Source of the DNA: CAJQQK01 sp963696075
Lineage (GTDB): Bacteria > Pseudomonadota > Alphaproteobacteria > Rhizobiales > Hyphomicrobiaceae
DNA: 64,000 nt
Direction of reading: 5' to 3'
Assembly: GCA_963696075.1 (NCBI GenBank)
Contig: CAVOJD010000008.1
Coordinates: forward strand, 434,001 to 498,000
Part shown: positions 8,718 through 16,665 of the stretch, piece by piece
Position numbering within the stretch: position 1 is the stretch's first letter
Layout: each line of letters starts with the position of its first letter
Program-made: the position numbers and the translations under genes
The notes under the pieces: generated by a model
What the model was told of the DNA's origin: nothing
The model's database searches: none
Seen by the model: only the letters and a program-made list of their open reading frames with translations

Positions 8718-9354
8718 ATGCCAAAACTCGACTTCAAGAAGCAGGATAAACCCCTCTACGCCGCCAAGGCCGGCCAGTGGCAGACGATCGACGTGCCCGG
8801 CATGCGCTTCCTGATGATCGACGGCCGGGGCGACCCCAACGGCCACGCCTATGCCCGCGCCTTGTCTGCGCTTTACCCGCTGGCCTACACCATCAAGTTC
8901 GCTTTGAAGGCTGAGACAGCCGACTTCGTCGTCCCGCCTCTCGAAGCGCTGTGGTGGGCCGACGATCCGTCCGCCTTCGTGCGGGGCGAGCGCTCCGAAT
9001 GGCACTGGACGACCATGCTCCGGATGCCGGCGACGGTAACTGCAAAGTCATCTGGTCGCCGCAAAAGAGGCGGTCCTCGCCAAGCCGGCCAGACAGCAGA
9101 AGTCAGATCCGTCGGCACTTGATGATGTACGCCTCGACGATCTCACCGAGGGCGCCTGCCTCCAGACGCTTCACATCGGCCCCTACACGGACGAGGCCCC
9201 CGTCCTCGCCGACCTCCACGAACGCGTCATGGTCGAGCATGGCGTGACCTTCAACGGTCCGCATCACGAGATCTACCTTTCCGACCCGCGTCGTGTTGCG
9301 CCGGATAAACTGAAAACCATTCTGCGCCAGCCTGTTGGCCCCACCGAGCAGTGA
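8718..9354 (+). pseudogene. GyrI-like small-molecule-binding protein, interrupted by one extra base
   Basis: The first part (8718 to about 9047) reads as a GyrI-like domain: PKLDFKK, LMIDGRGDPNG, YPLAYTIKFALK, EALWWADD and WHWTTMLRMP. That frame then goes out of register and stops at 9120-9122. A second frame supplies the rest: EGACLQTLHIGPYTDEAP, HHEIYLSDPRR and the end at 9352-9354. Dropping one base near 9048 gives exactly 212 codons and a seamless family-like protein. Either the gene is broken or the sequence has one inserted base. Such proteins usually bind small ligands; this group often stands alone without a DNA-binding domain. Confidence 0.82.
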
Positions 9355-9375
9355 GACAGCGCCGCCCCCCGCAAT

Positions 9376-9422
9376 CGAAGCCGCAGGCTTCGGGGAGCAA
9401 CGCGACCCGCGCCTCAGGCGGG
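9376..9422. terminator. hairpins between convergent genes, weak terminator candidate
   Basis: A perfect 7-bp stem with a 3-base loop (9376-9392) and a second GC stem (about 9406-9422) lie between the convergent GyrI-like gene and ftsK. No T-run follows on either strand, so intrinsic termination is uncertain. Confidence 0.25.
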
Positions 9423-9453
9423 CAGAACAGCCTGTGAGCGAAATATACTCTTC

Positions 9454-10698
9454 TTACTCGACCAAAATATCCCGCCGCCCGGCATGGTCGGCCGGCCCGA
9501 TAACACCTTCCGCTTCCATCCGGTCAATCAGGTCGGCGGCGCGATTGTAGCCGATCGACAATTTGCGCTGCAGATAGCTCGTCGACGCCTTCTTGTCCTG
9601 GATCACGACCTTGACCGCAGTCTGGAACAGGTCGCCCTGGTCTGGCCCGGACGTGTCCGCACTATGTGCCAGCGCCCGCCCTTCATCGTCGAACTGGATG
9701 AGGTCCTCGAACTGTGCGTTCGGATAGGCCTGCCGAAGTTCGCTCGTGACCTGCTCCACTTCCTCATCGGAAACGAACGGCCCGTGCACGCGCTCCACAT
9801 CGCCCGTGCCTGCAAGGAACAGCATGTCACCCTGTCCAAGCAACTGCTCGGCGCCCTGTTCGCCAAGAATGGTCCGGCTATCGATCCGCGAGGCAACCCG
9901 GTAGCTGATCCGCGTCGGGAAATTGGCTTTGATCGTGCCCGTCACGACATCCACCGAAGGTCGCTGTGTCGCCATGATCAAGTGGATGCCGGCGGCCCGC
10001 GCCATCTGCGCAAGGCGTTGCACCAGGCCTTCGATCTCCTTGCCCGCAACAGCCATCAGGTCGGCGAACTCGTCGACGATGATCACGATATGCGGCAGCG
10101 TCTCCGCCGGTGTGCCGCGCTCTTCGAATACCGCTTCACCGGTATGCGGATCGAAACCAGTTTGCACCGTCCGCGAGAGCTTTTTGCCCCCGCGCTTCGC
10201 ATCCTCGATGCGCTTGTTGTAGGCATCGATGCTGCGCACGCTGAGTTCAGCCATCCGCTTGTAGCGCTCTTCCATCTCGCCAACGGCCCACGCCAGCGCG
10301 GTCACCGCCTTTTGCGGATCGGTAATGACGGGCGACAACAGATGCGGGATACCGTTGTAGGCGGAAAGCTCCAGCATCTTCGGGTCGATCATCAAGAACC
10401 GGCACTTGTCCGGGCCGAGCCGGTAGATCAGCGACAGGATCATCGCGTTCACACCGACCGACTTGCCCGAACCGGTCGTGCCGGCAACCAGCAGGTGGGG
10501 CATCCGGGCGAGGTCGGCCAGGATTGGCTCGCCACCGATACCCTTGCCGAGCACGAGTGGCAGCTTCGCGGTGCTGTCACGAAACGCCGGTAGAGTCCAC
10601 AAGCTCTTTAAGGCCGAACGTTTCGCGCCGTGTGTTGGGCAGCTCGATGCCGATCGCATTGCGCCCCGGCACAACGGAAATACGCGCCGACACCGCAC
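9454..10698 (-). CDS. ftsK: DNA translocase FtsK, C-terminal motor and gamma part (separated by frameshift)
   Basis: The RecA-like motor and gamma domain of FtsK, which pumps chromosome ends to the septum and activates XerCD. Walker A is GTTGSGKSVGVNAM, Walker B is IVIIVDEFADLM, and the C-terminal winged helix is present (STSYLQRKLSIGYNRAADLI). The part that matches the family begins at about 10590 (FRDSTAKLPLVLGKGIGGEP); the 35-40 residues before it are an out-of-frame reading of the N-terminal fragment. It overlaps the N-terminal fragment in another frame. Removing one base near 10592 gives a single 868-codon gene of normal FtsK length. Confidence 0.92.
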   Translation of the reverse strand: MRCRRVFPLCRGAMRSASSCPTHGAKRSALKSLWTLPAFRDSTAKLPLVLGKGIGGEPILADLARMPHLLVAGTTGSGKSVGVNAMILSLIYRLGPDKCRFLMIDPKMLELSAYNGIPHLLSPVITDPQKAVTALAWAVGEMEERYKRMAELSVRSIDAYNKRIEDAKRGGKKLSRTVQTGFDPHTGEAVFEERGTPAETLPHIVIIVDEFADLMAVAGKEIEGLVQRLAQMARAAGIHLIMATQRPSVDVVTGTIKANFPTRISYRVASRIDSRTILGEQGAEQLLGQGDMLFLAGTGDVERVHGPFVSDEEVEQVTSELRQAYPNAQFEDLIQFDDEGRALAHSADTSGPDQGDLFQTAVKVVIQDKKASTSYLQRKLSIGYNRAADLIDRMEAEGVIGPADHAGRRDILVE

Positions 10699-12061
10699 TC
10701 ATGGAGCGCGCGACGTCGTCGGCCAGCGCAATCACGCGCGAAGACTTGGTGCCGCGCGCGGGCTCGAGTTCAAACAGCGTGATGACAGGGCCCGGCCGCA
10801 CGTCACGGATCGTCCCCTTGATGCGGAAATCGGCCAGCACGTCTTCAAGCATGCGCGCCTTGCCCTGCAGAACGGCCGGCGACGTGTCCGCTGACGGCCG
10901 CGCCGAAGCCGGCTGAGACAGGTGATTGAGCGAGGGTCGGCGATATCCGGCCCGCGGCTGCGGGGGCTGTGCGCTGGGAACCGGTGGCGGCTGCGGGGCG
11001 CGTGGACGCGGCGCCTCGCCGGCGGCAGTCGTTGCCTGCCGCGCGGGCTGCCAGTTCGGCATGTCACCGCCAACAGGCATCAGCCGGACGCCATCACCCG
11101 CATCACCCGTCATGCGGCCACGATCACGCAGCAACAGGTTCGGCAGGTCGTCGTCATCTTCGCGCTCATCGCCCTCAAGCAGGATTGGTTGGTTGGGAGG
11201 GGCGCCCACTGGATCAGCAAACGTCGGCGCTGTGGTCGGACGTGCCTGCAACTGTGGTGCAGTCGTCTCGGACGTCAGGTCACGAAAACTGCTGAGACGG
11301 TCGTTCATCGACCAGGACGGTGGCTCGGGTTCGATGCGTTCGTCGGCGAATAGTGGCGCACGCGGACGCTCGATCTCGACATCGTCATCGTCGATCCCGT
11401 CTTCCGCATCGCGCGCGGCCCGCCGGAAGGGCCGGAACGTCAGCGCGGCCGGCGCAAGACTGCCGAAAGTGACGTCGAGAAGGTCCAGCCGCTCCAGGCA
11501 CAACGCTTTTGAAAGTGCCCAGAACCCGGTCATGAAGAACGCGAGCCCGGCAACGGCGCCGGCTGCCAGACTGAAAACGGGTGAGATGAGATTGCTGAGC
11601 GCGCCGTAGGCGAAATCGCCGAGAATGCCCCCGAAGCCGAGCGACTGCAGCGGCCATCCCTCGACCAGCGGCAAGGCGGACGCCCCGCCCGCAATCGCGA
11701 TCGTGGCCAGGCCGGCAAAAACCAGTTTCTTGCGCAACTCGGAAATGGTGCCGCTCGAGGCGAGTTCGGCCGCGAGCGCCATCGGTGCGATCAGGGCAAA
11801 GACGACGGCAAGACCCAACGTGTGAAGCAGGAAGTCAGCGACGACGGCGCCGGGCGCGCCAAGCAGGTTCCGCGCCGGCTCGGCCGTATTCACCGAGAGG
11901 CTGGGATCGTTCTGGGACCAGGAGATAAGCGCCGCCCACGCACCGATAACGAGCGCGCCCAGCATGAGGCCGGTGCCGCGCTGCGCCCAGTGTTTTAAGA
12001 CGTCCTCGACGGTTCTAGGCAGCAACCGCGGCGAGGGACCTGCGTGATACTCAACAGACAT
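10577..12061 (-). CDS. ftsK: DNA translocase FtsK, N-terminal membrane and linker part (separated by frameshift)
   Basis: The N-terminal half of FtsK: four membrane helices (for example MLGALVIGAWAALISW and LAVVFALIAPMALAAEL), then an acidic and proline-rich linker of about 200 residues, and the start of the motor (ARMLEDVLADFRIKGTI, GPVITLFELEPARGTKSSRV, NAIGIELPN). The frame ends at a TGA right after LKELVDSTGVS, where homologs continue with S-x-x-F-R-x-S. The ATG at 12061 starts MSVEYHAG; the frame stays open 16 codons further up. An essential division gene is not expected to be broken, so a one-base sequence error is the likeliest cause. Confidence 0.9.
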   Translation of the reverse strand: MSVEYHAGPSPRLLPRTVEDVLKHWAQRGTGLMLGALVIGAWAALISWSQNDPSLSVNTAEPARNLLGAPGAVVADFLLHTLGLAVVFALIAPMALAAELASSGTISELRKKLVFAGLATIAIAGGASALPLVEGWPLQSLGFGGILGDFAYGALSNLISPVFSLAAGAVAGLAFFMTGFWALSKALCLERLDLLDVTFGSLAPAALTFRPFRRAARDAEDGIDDDDVEIERPRAPLFADERIEPEPPSWSMNDRLSSFRDLTSETTAPQLQARPTTAPTFADPVGAPPNQPILLEGDEREDDDDLPNLLLRDRGRMTGDAGDGVRLMPVGGDMPNWQPARQATTAAGEAPRPRAPQPPPVPSAQPPQPRAGYRRPSLNHLSQPASARPSADTSPAVLQGKARMLEDVLADFRIKGTIRDVRPGPVITLFELEPARGTKSSRVIALADDVARSMSAVSARISVVPGRNAIGIELPNTRRETFGLKELVDSTGVS

Positions 12062-12256
12062 GGTCTGATACGGGACTGCAACGCGTCCACTACCCCTTTG
12101 AAACCCCAAGTCGAACCGCTCCGAGAGCGGCGTTCCGAATGAAACAGACTTCCATTTCTAAACAATCAGGGTTTCCAAAGAGTTATTATTATTCATTCAT
12201 TTTTTGAGTCGCGATTTACCTGGCGGTCCGTCGCGGCTGGCGGCCTGCGTGATATA

Positions 12257-12760
12257 TTACTGGCCCCGCCGCCGCATTTCCTGGCGTCGCATCGGCATGG
12301 AATCGATCAGCCCGAATAACCGCTCGGCCCCGATCGCGTTCGAGGCCGAGAGCTTCACCCCGCCATCCTTGCCAACCAGCAGCGCCCGGAATTGATCACG
12401 GCCGACTCCGAACCGTTGCCTGAGCCCCTCGGCCCCAAGTCGCGGACTGCGCCCGAACCGGGTGGTGACGCGATCACCCACGACGGTGATCACGACCATG
12501 TCGCGGTTCTGAAATCCCGCCCGGTTGGCGTTGATGATCCGTCTCTGGCGGACGAGGTTCACGCTCTGGTTCACCGGAGCGAACACGACCAGCGGCCGGT
12601 TTTTCCATTGATAACCGGACATCGCCGCGCCGGGTGTTGCTGTGCCGGCCAGGCCGCTCGCAACGGCAAGGCCGGCCATCCCCGCCGCCGCGGTCCGGCT
12701 TCTGTGGCTGCGAAACCACCCGCGAATGGTCTGAATTCTCCGTGGCATGGCCAACGTCAT
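12257..12760 (-). CDS. DUF4174-type exported protein
   Basis: A 167-residue protein with a basic N-terminus and a hydrophobic stretch (AAAGMAGLAVASGLAG), read as a signal peptide or anchor. The rest matches the DUF4174 pattern as I remember it: W-K-N-R-P-L-V-V-F-A, RRIINANRAGFQNRDMVVI, then a C-terminal FRALLVGKDGGVKL and ERLFGLIDSMPMRRQEM. Function unknown; the thioredoxin-like strand order suggests an extracytoplasmic thioredoxin-fold protein without catalytic cysteines. An ATG four codons in (12748) is an equal start candidate. Confidence 0.75.
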   Translation of the reverse strand: MTLAMPRRIQTIRGWFRSHRSRTAAAGMAGLAVASGLAGTATPGAAMSGYQWKNRPLVVFAPVNQSVNLVRQRRIINANRAGFQNRDMVVITVVGDRVTTRFGRSPRLGAEGLRQRFGVGRDQFRALLVGKDGGVKLSASNAIGAERLFGLIDSMPMRRQEMRRRGQ

Positions 12761-12825
12761 GTTTCCTTGTTTCGCATGCTAGAGCTACATCCCGTTTGAC
12801 ACGCCTCAACGCGAGTGCCGCAACA

Positions 12826-13305
12826 ATGTTCCTGCGATTGCGATCCTGGCCTCTCAGTCTGGCCCTCGCCGCGCTTGGCGTCATCGCGCTGGCTCTGGCG
12901 AAAAGCGCAGCGCCGGCGCATGCCACGGGACCCTTCTGGATGTCCGAGAGCGCCTTGATGAAGGCGTTCTCCGGCGCTGAAATCACCGGCACCTATAGCG
13001 ATGGGCGGACCTTCAACGAGAAATACGACCTCACCGGCGCGCTGGTTTACACAGAACACGAACCAAGCCGTCATTTGACCGGCAGTTGGTCGATCGTGCG
13101 TGGTCTCTTTTGCACGATCTACGACAACTCCGGCACCGGCGGCTGTTTCCGCGTCCACCAGGCCAGCGCCAACTGCTTCGAGTTTTATTTCGAAACGCGC
13201 ACGGAAGCAGAGGCGCGCCAGTCCACGCCGCGCAACCCGTCCTGGACAGCCCGCGCCTGGCGCATCGATCAGGTCGCGACCTGCGAAGGCGACCCGAGCG
13301 TCTAA
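12826..13305 (+). CDS. small secreted protein with four cysteines, function unknown
   Basis: A 159-residue protein with an N-terminal signal peptide (basic FLRLRSW, then LSLALAALGVIALALA and a likely cleavage after AHA). The mature part has G-T-Y-S-D-G-R-T-F-N-E, G-S-W-S-I-V and four cysteines (LFCTI, GGCFR, ANCFE, ATCEG), enough for two disulfides, in line with a periplasmic location. The pattern of glycine, tryptophan and cysteine resembles exported domains of the DUF995 kind, but I cannot confirm the family. The frame is open further upstream, but the ATG at 12826 sits just before the signal peptide. Divergent from the DUF4174 gene. Confidence 0.68.
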   Translation: MFLRLRSWPLSLALAALGVIALALAKSAAPAHATGPFWMSESALMKAFSGAEITGTYSDGRTFNEKYDLTGALVYTEHEPSRHLTGSWSIVRGLFCTIYDNSGTGGCFRVHQASANCFEFYFETRTEAEARQSTPRNPSWTARAWRIDQVATCEGDPSV

Positions 13306-13317
13306 CACCTGTAACTG

Positions 13318-14277
13318 TCAGAACGTCCAGTGAACCGGCGGCGCGCCGGCGATGGGGCTTCGGAACGTCGCAATCCGGCTCCCGCCAAGACACCCAAGAT
13401 AGACAGTCTTCAGGTCTGGGCCGCCGAACGCGATACTCGAGAGATTGCCCATGGTCCGGCGATTGGCGATATCGATCAGATCGCGGTCGAAGCGCCCTTG
13501 GTCAAACGCCGCCTGCAACTCGGCCATCTGCCCCGGATCGCAGTCTTCCAGAATGAGCTGGGTTTCACCCGTAGGCGCAACCCGAATGACCCGGTTGCTG
13601 CCGACGCTGACGATCCACACGCCGCCCTCGCAATCATACGTGAACCCGTCCGGGAAGGTCGCCGGGCCATAGTCTGCCACCGTCTCCCGCGGCCCCAGCG
13701 AACCGTCGCCGCCGATCCGGAAGCGCGACGTGCGTTGTGCGATCGTCTCGTTGACATAGAGCCAGTCCCCGCTCGGATCGACAATCGCCTCGTTGGTAAA
13801 CCCCAGCCCCTCGGCAACGATCCGCGTGCCCTTGTCATCGTGCAGGACAATAATGCCGTCGGCATGGCCCTTATGGAAGGCGTCCTGGCGCGGCACGACG
13901 CGCGTCGACACCGTAATCCAGAGCCGTCCCTTCGCGTCGAGCCCGACAAAGTTGATCGGCGGCAACGCCACACCGTCGGCGGCCTCGATTTCGAGATCCA
14001 GCCGACCCTCAAGCGTCAGCCGCCACACACCACCAGCCGGGCCGAGGTTTGCGATCAGCACGTCCCGGTTTGGCATCAGCGCGATGCCGTTTGGCAGAAA
14101 CCCCGCCGGCGCGCCGTCGGGCAGAATAAGGCGTTGCTGGCCGCCAGCATCGATCACGCTGACACCGCCGCGCCCATCGGAGACGAAAAGATCCCCGCGC
14201 TGCGTCGCCAGCACGCACTCCGGACGGCTCAGGTCGCTCGCAATGAAGTCAACGTCGTCAGGGTTGATCGTGAACAT
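13318..14277 (-). CDS. SMP-30/gluconolactonase/LRE family protein
   Basis: A 319-residue six-bladed beta-propeller hydrolase. Family features: RPECVLATQRGDLFVSDGRG at the start with the metal-binding glutamate, LPNGIALMPNRDVLIANLG, FTNEAIVDPSGDWLYVNET with the conserved Asn, and FPDGFTYDCEGGVW with the conserved Asp. Members open lactones of sugar acids or organophosphate-like esters with a divalent metal; the substrate is not predictable. It is convergent with the small secreted protein gene (12 bases apart) and followed upstream by ppa on the same strand. Confidence 0.88.
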   Translation of the reverse strand: MFTINPDDVDFIASDLSRPECVLATQRGDLFVSDGRGGVSVIDAGGQQRLILPDGAPAGFLPNGIALMPNRDVLIANLGPAGGVWRLTLEGRLDLEIEAADGVALPPINFVGLDAKGRLWITVSTRVVPRQDAFHKGHADGIIVLHDDKGTRIVAEGLGFTNEAIVDPSGDWLYVNETIAQRTSRFRIGGDGSLGPRETVADYGPATFPDGFTYDCEGGVWIVSVGSNRVIRVAPTGETQLILEDCDPGQMAELQAAFDQGRFDRDLIDIANRRTMGNLSSIAFGGPDLKTVYLGCLGGSRIATFRSPIAGAPPVHWTF

Positions 14278-14367
14278 CGGCGTTACCGCTCAGGGGATGG
14301 CAGGAATTCGTCTGCCGCCCATCAAAGCACGAAACCAGGAATGATGCGCGCCACCCGTCGCCAGGCG

Positions 14368-14910
14368 TTATCCGTTCGGTTCGGCTGCCTTGCTGCGCTC
14401 GATGGCCTGCTGGATCATGACGCGGGCCTCGTCAACATCGCCCCACCGCTTGATTTTCACCCACTTGTCCGGCTCGAGGTCTTTGTAGTGCTCGAAGAAA
14501 TGCCGGATCTGGTCGATCGTGATTGGCGGCAGATCCGTATAGTTCGTGATCCGCTCATAGCGCTTGGTCAGCCGCGTCGAGGGTACCGCCAGCACTTTTT
14601 CATCGCCGCCCCCGTCGTCTTCCATGATCAGCACGCCGACCGGTCGGCAATTCATCACCGCTCCTGGCGCAATCGCACGCGTATTGCACACCAGCACATC
14701 GACCGGGTCGCCGTCCTCTGACAGCGTGTGCGGCACGAACCCGTAGTTCCCGGGATACCGCATCGGCGTGTAGAGGAAGCGGTCGACGATCAGCGTACCG
14801 GCAGCCTTGTCGAGTTCATATTTGATCGGCTCCCCGCCGACGGGGACTTCGACGACGACATTGATGTCATTGGGCGGATCATCGCCAATGGCGATCGCAT
14901 CGATACGCAT
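14368..14910 (-). CDS. ppa: inorganic pyrophosphatase
   Basis: A family I soluble pyrophosphatase (180 residues) that hydrolyses PPi and so drives biosynthesis forward. The signature DGDPVDVLV is present, as are the substrate-contact stretches KYELDKAAGTLIVDRF, MRYPGNYGFVPHT and the lysine/tyrosine-rich YKDLEPDKWVKI near the end. The ATG at 14910 (MRIDAIAIGDDPPNDI) gives the usual length; an in-frame start at 14991 adds a leader that does not fit. Upstream DNA at 15016-15031 resembles the phasin operator (see findings). Confidence 0.95.
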   Translation of the reverse strand: MRIDAIAIGDDPPNDINVVVEVPVGGEPIKYELDKAAGTLIVDRFLYTPMRYPGNYGFVPHTLSEDGDPVDVLVCNTRAIAPGAVMNCRPVGVLIMEDDGGGDEKVLAVPSTRLTKRYERITNYTDLPPITIDQIRHFFEHYKDLEPDKWVKIKRWGDVDEARVMIQQAIERSKAAEPNG

Positions 14911-15109
14911 GGGGCTCGGTCCTGGGTTGGCTCGTGTTGTCCGGACACGCAACGGCCGCGGAGGTGGGCTCCCGGCCAGCGCAAGGTTCATATTGCTCGC
15001 AACCAGTGCCCCTAATTGTGCACTGCGTCAATTGAACCATCGGAGCAGTGTTAGCGCGCGGCTGAAAGAGCCTGAGCGCGATCAACGGCAGCCAGCGGTG
15101 CGGGCAGCC

Positions 15110-15619
15110 TCAGTCCCAGGAAAAGGCGATCTTCTCGAGACGCACACCGCCGATCCGCTCATACGAACTCACCAGCGGCCGCCCGCCCAGGTTCCAGTAG
15201 AAGTTGACCGCCTGGCTGTTTTCCGCGAGCGCCCAAACGACCAGGCCCCTGAGGCGGCGTTGGTCGAGCCGGTACCGGCAGGCTTCGAACAGGAACTCGC
15301 CGAAGCCGAGGCCCTGGTAGTCAGGCAGAAGATAGATCTCGTAGATTTCGCCCTTGTGCGCGCCGCGACTGCGCGCCGTCCCGCACGTGGCATAACCGAT
15401 CAGCTTGCCCTGGTACTCGACCAGCAGCACCATTTCGCCCGAGCGAATGGCGCTGCGCCAGCGGGCCGGGCCACGCCGCTGGATCATGTTTTCAAGGTGA
15501 CTATGGGGAATTAGGCCGCGGTATGTGGACCGCCAGGAATCACGGAAAAGGTTCGACAGCTCAACCGCATCAGCGATCCGTGCCCGCCTCACATCGACAT
15601 CTAGACCCGCACCAAGCAT
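15110..15619 (-). CDS. GNAT family N-acetyltransferase
   Basis: A 169-residue acetyl-CoA-dependent acyltransferase. Motif A is clear: EIYEIYLLPDYQGLGFGEFL, with the Q-x-x-G-x-G pyrophosphate loop. The N-terminal VRRARIADAVELSNLFRDSW and C-terminal NFYWNLGGRPL are also family-like. Substrate unknown. I chose the ATG at 15619 (MLGAGLDVDVRRARI); the frame extends to 15730, but the added residues look untranslated. Confidence 0.85.
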   Translation of the reverse strand: MLGAGLDVDVRRARIADAVELSNLFRDSWRSTYRGLIPHSHLENMIQRRGPARWRSAIRSGEMVLLVEYQGKLIGYATCGTARSRGAHKGEIYEIYLLPDYQGLGFGEFLFEACRYRLDQRRLRGLVVWALAENSQAVNFYWNLGGRPLVSSYERIGGVRLEKIAFSWD

Positions 15620-15930
15620 GTACTCTGACCCACCGCACCAACGCCAAAACTTAACAGAGTATAAACCGATGTCCGGCGAGCGATAGGTGGGCTTTGAATT
15701 TTTCTTTTCGCGATGTGTTAACCGGCGCACTAGCCATGGTCAGCGATCCAAACGCCAATCGCAGCGGCGACGCGGGCGCATCCAGGCTTCACCTCGGTGG
15801 CGTCGTCGCTGGGCGATGCGCCGTTCTGGGGCGGGTTTGTAACAGGCCAAACAGAAAAGGCCGGGCGGCAAAACTGCCGGCCCGGCCTCACTTGACCGTA
15901 TTGGCTCTCGATCGTGAGAGTCGACGTGGC
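15620..15930. other. intergenic stretch between GNAT gene and phasin
   Basis: About 310 bases upstream of the GNAT gene and downstream of the phasin gene, both minus strand. It holds the phasin terminator at 15850-15889; beyond that I see no gene. Confidence 0.5.
15850..15889 (-). terminator. rho-independent terminator of the phasin gene
   Basis: On the minus strand a 13-14 bp GC-rich stem with one bulge and a short loop is followed directly by TTTTCTGTTT. It lies about 45 bases after the phasin stop codon. Confidence 0.85.
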
Positions 15931-16395
15931 TTAGTCGACTTTCTTCATCGTTTCGAACGACTTCGTTGCAGCCTTGTTGATCGTCTCGAACGTCTGCTTG
16001 GCAACCTTCGAGGAAAGCTCGAAGAGGTCCTTTGTCTGCTGCGTTGCAACAGCGGCCTGCTGCTGGAAGAAGTCAGCCTGGAGGCGAGCGGCTTCCGGCA
16101 GTGTCTTGGCGCGTGCGATGGCCTGGGCAGCGTCGAATGCCGATTCCGTGTTGGCAGCGGCGTTGTGCATCATCTTTTCGCCAACGGCCTTTGCGCCGGC
16201 ATGCGAAGCAAGCATGAACTCTTCAAGCGCGCTCACGTTTTCCTGAGCGGTGGCATTGAGCTTCTGATAGAAATCGCGGCTGCGGTTGACGCTTTCTTCC
16301 GCCATCGCCTGGAAGTTCTCGGGAATGCGAGCATCCTTGGCGACATTGAACATTTCTTGAGCTTGGCGGGTGAATTGTTCGTTGATGTTGTTCAT
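15931..16395 (-). CDS. phasin family protein (PHA granule-associated)
   Basis: A 154-residue all-helical amphipathic protein matching the phasin_2-type family: MNNINEQFTRQAQEMFNVAK, PENFQAMAEESVNRSRDFYQ, TAQENVSALEEF, the long LQADFFQQQAAVATQQTKDLF and the lysine-rich end SFETMKKVD. Phasins coat polyhydroxyalkanoate granules and control their size. The ATG at 16395 is preferred; the frame runs on upstream into promoter DNA. It has a recognisable promoter, two TGCAGTGCA elements around it and a strong terminator, so it is a monocistronic and probably highly expressed gene. Confidence 0.9.
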   Translation of the reverse strand: MNNINEQFTRQAQEMFNVAKDARIPENFQAMAEESVNRSRDFYQKLNATAQENVSALEEFMLASHAGAKAVGEKMMHNAAANTESAFDAAQAIARAKTLPEAARLQADFFQQQAAVATQQTKDLFELSSKVAKQTFETINKAATKSFETMKKVD

Positions 16396-16499
16396 GACTT
16401 CAGTCCTATGGGTTCCGAGCTTGTTCGCGCATTTTCGCGGCCCGAATATTTTCACGCTGCCACGGCGGGCTCCGTTATGCGGCGGATCGATTTCTTCGA

Positions 16500-16508
16500 T
16501 GCAGTGCA
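16500..16508. promoter_or_regulatory. TGCAGTGCA element, probable PhaR-type operator (promoter-proximal)
   Basis: A 9-base near-palindrome abutting the -10 box of the candidate phasin promoter. The same 9-mer recurs at 16565-16573 and, inverted, at 32918-32926 upstream of a second phasin-like gene. Confidence 0.55.
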
Positions 16509-16535
16509 ATATAACTAACTTTTGCTGCAACGCAA
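16508..16535 (-). promoter_or_regulatory. candidate phasin promoter
   Basis: Read on the minus strand: TTGCGT (16530-16535), a 16-base spacer and TATATT (16508-16513), about 113 bases upstream of the phasin start. The TGCAGTGCA element at 16500-16508 touches the downstream edge of the -10 box, so a repressor bound there would block transcription. Confidence 0.6.
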
Positions 16536-16560
16536 CAGGAAAATGATCAAAAAACAAACT

Positions 16561-16577
16561 TTGTTGCAGTGCACAAC
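16561..16577. promoter_or_regulatory. second TGCAGTGCA element upstream of the phasin promoter
   Basis: TTGTTGCAGTGCACAAC, centred on the same TGCAGTGCA core, lies about 30 bases upstream of the -35 box. Two copies 65 bases apart, about six helical turns, could allow cooperative binding or looping. Confidence 0.5.
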
Positions 16578-16665
16578 GGCAAAAGTCCCCGCCACCCGGT
16601 CGCTATCTCAATTCAGACCTCTGCAACCCAAAGCCTGCCAGGCTCCCGGATGCGCGCGTCCGGGC

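Noticed and set aside
13330..14721. 463-codon plus-strand frame over the SMP-30 and pyrophosphatase genes
   Set aside because: Arg/His/Pro-rich shadow of two real minus-strand genes.
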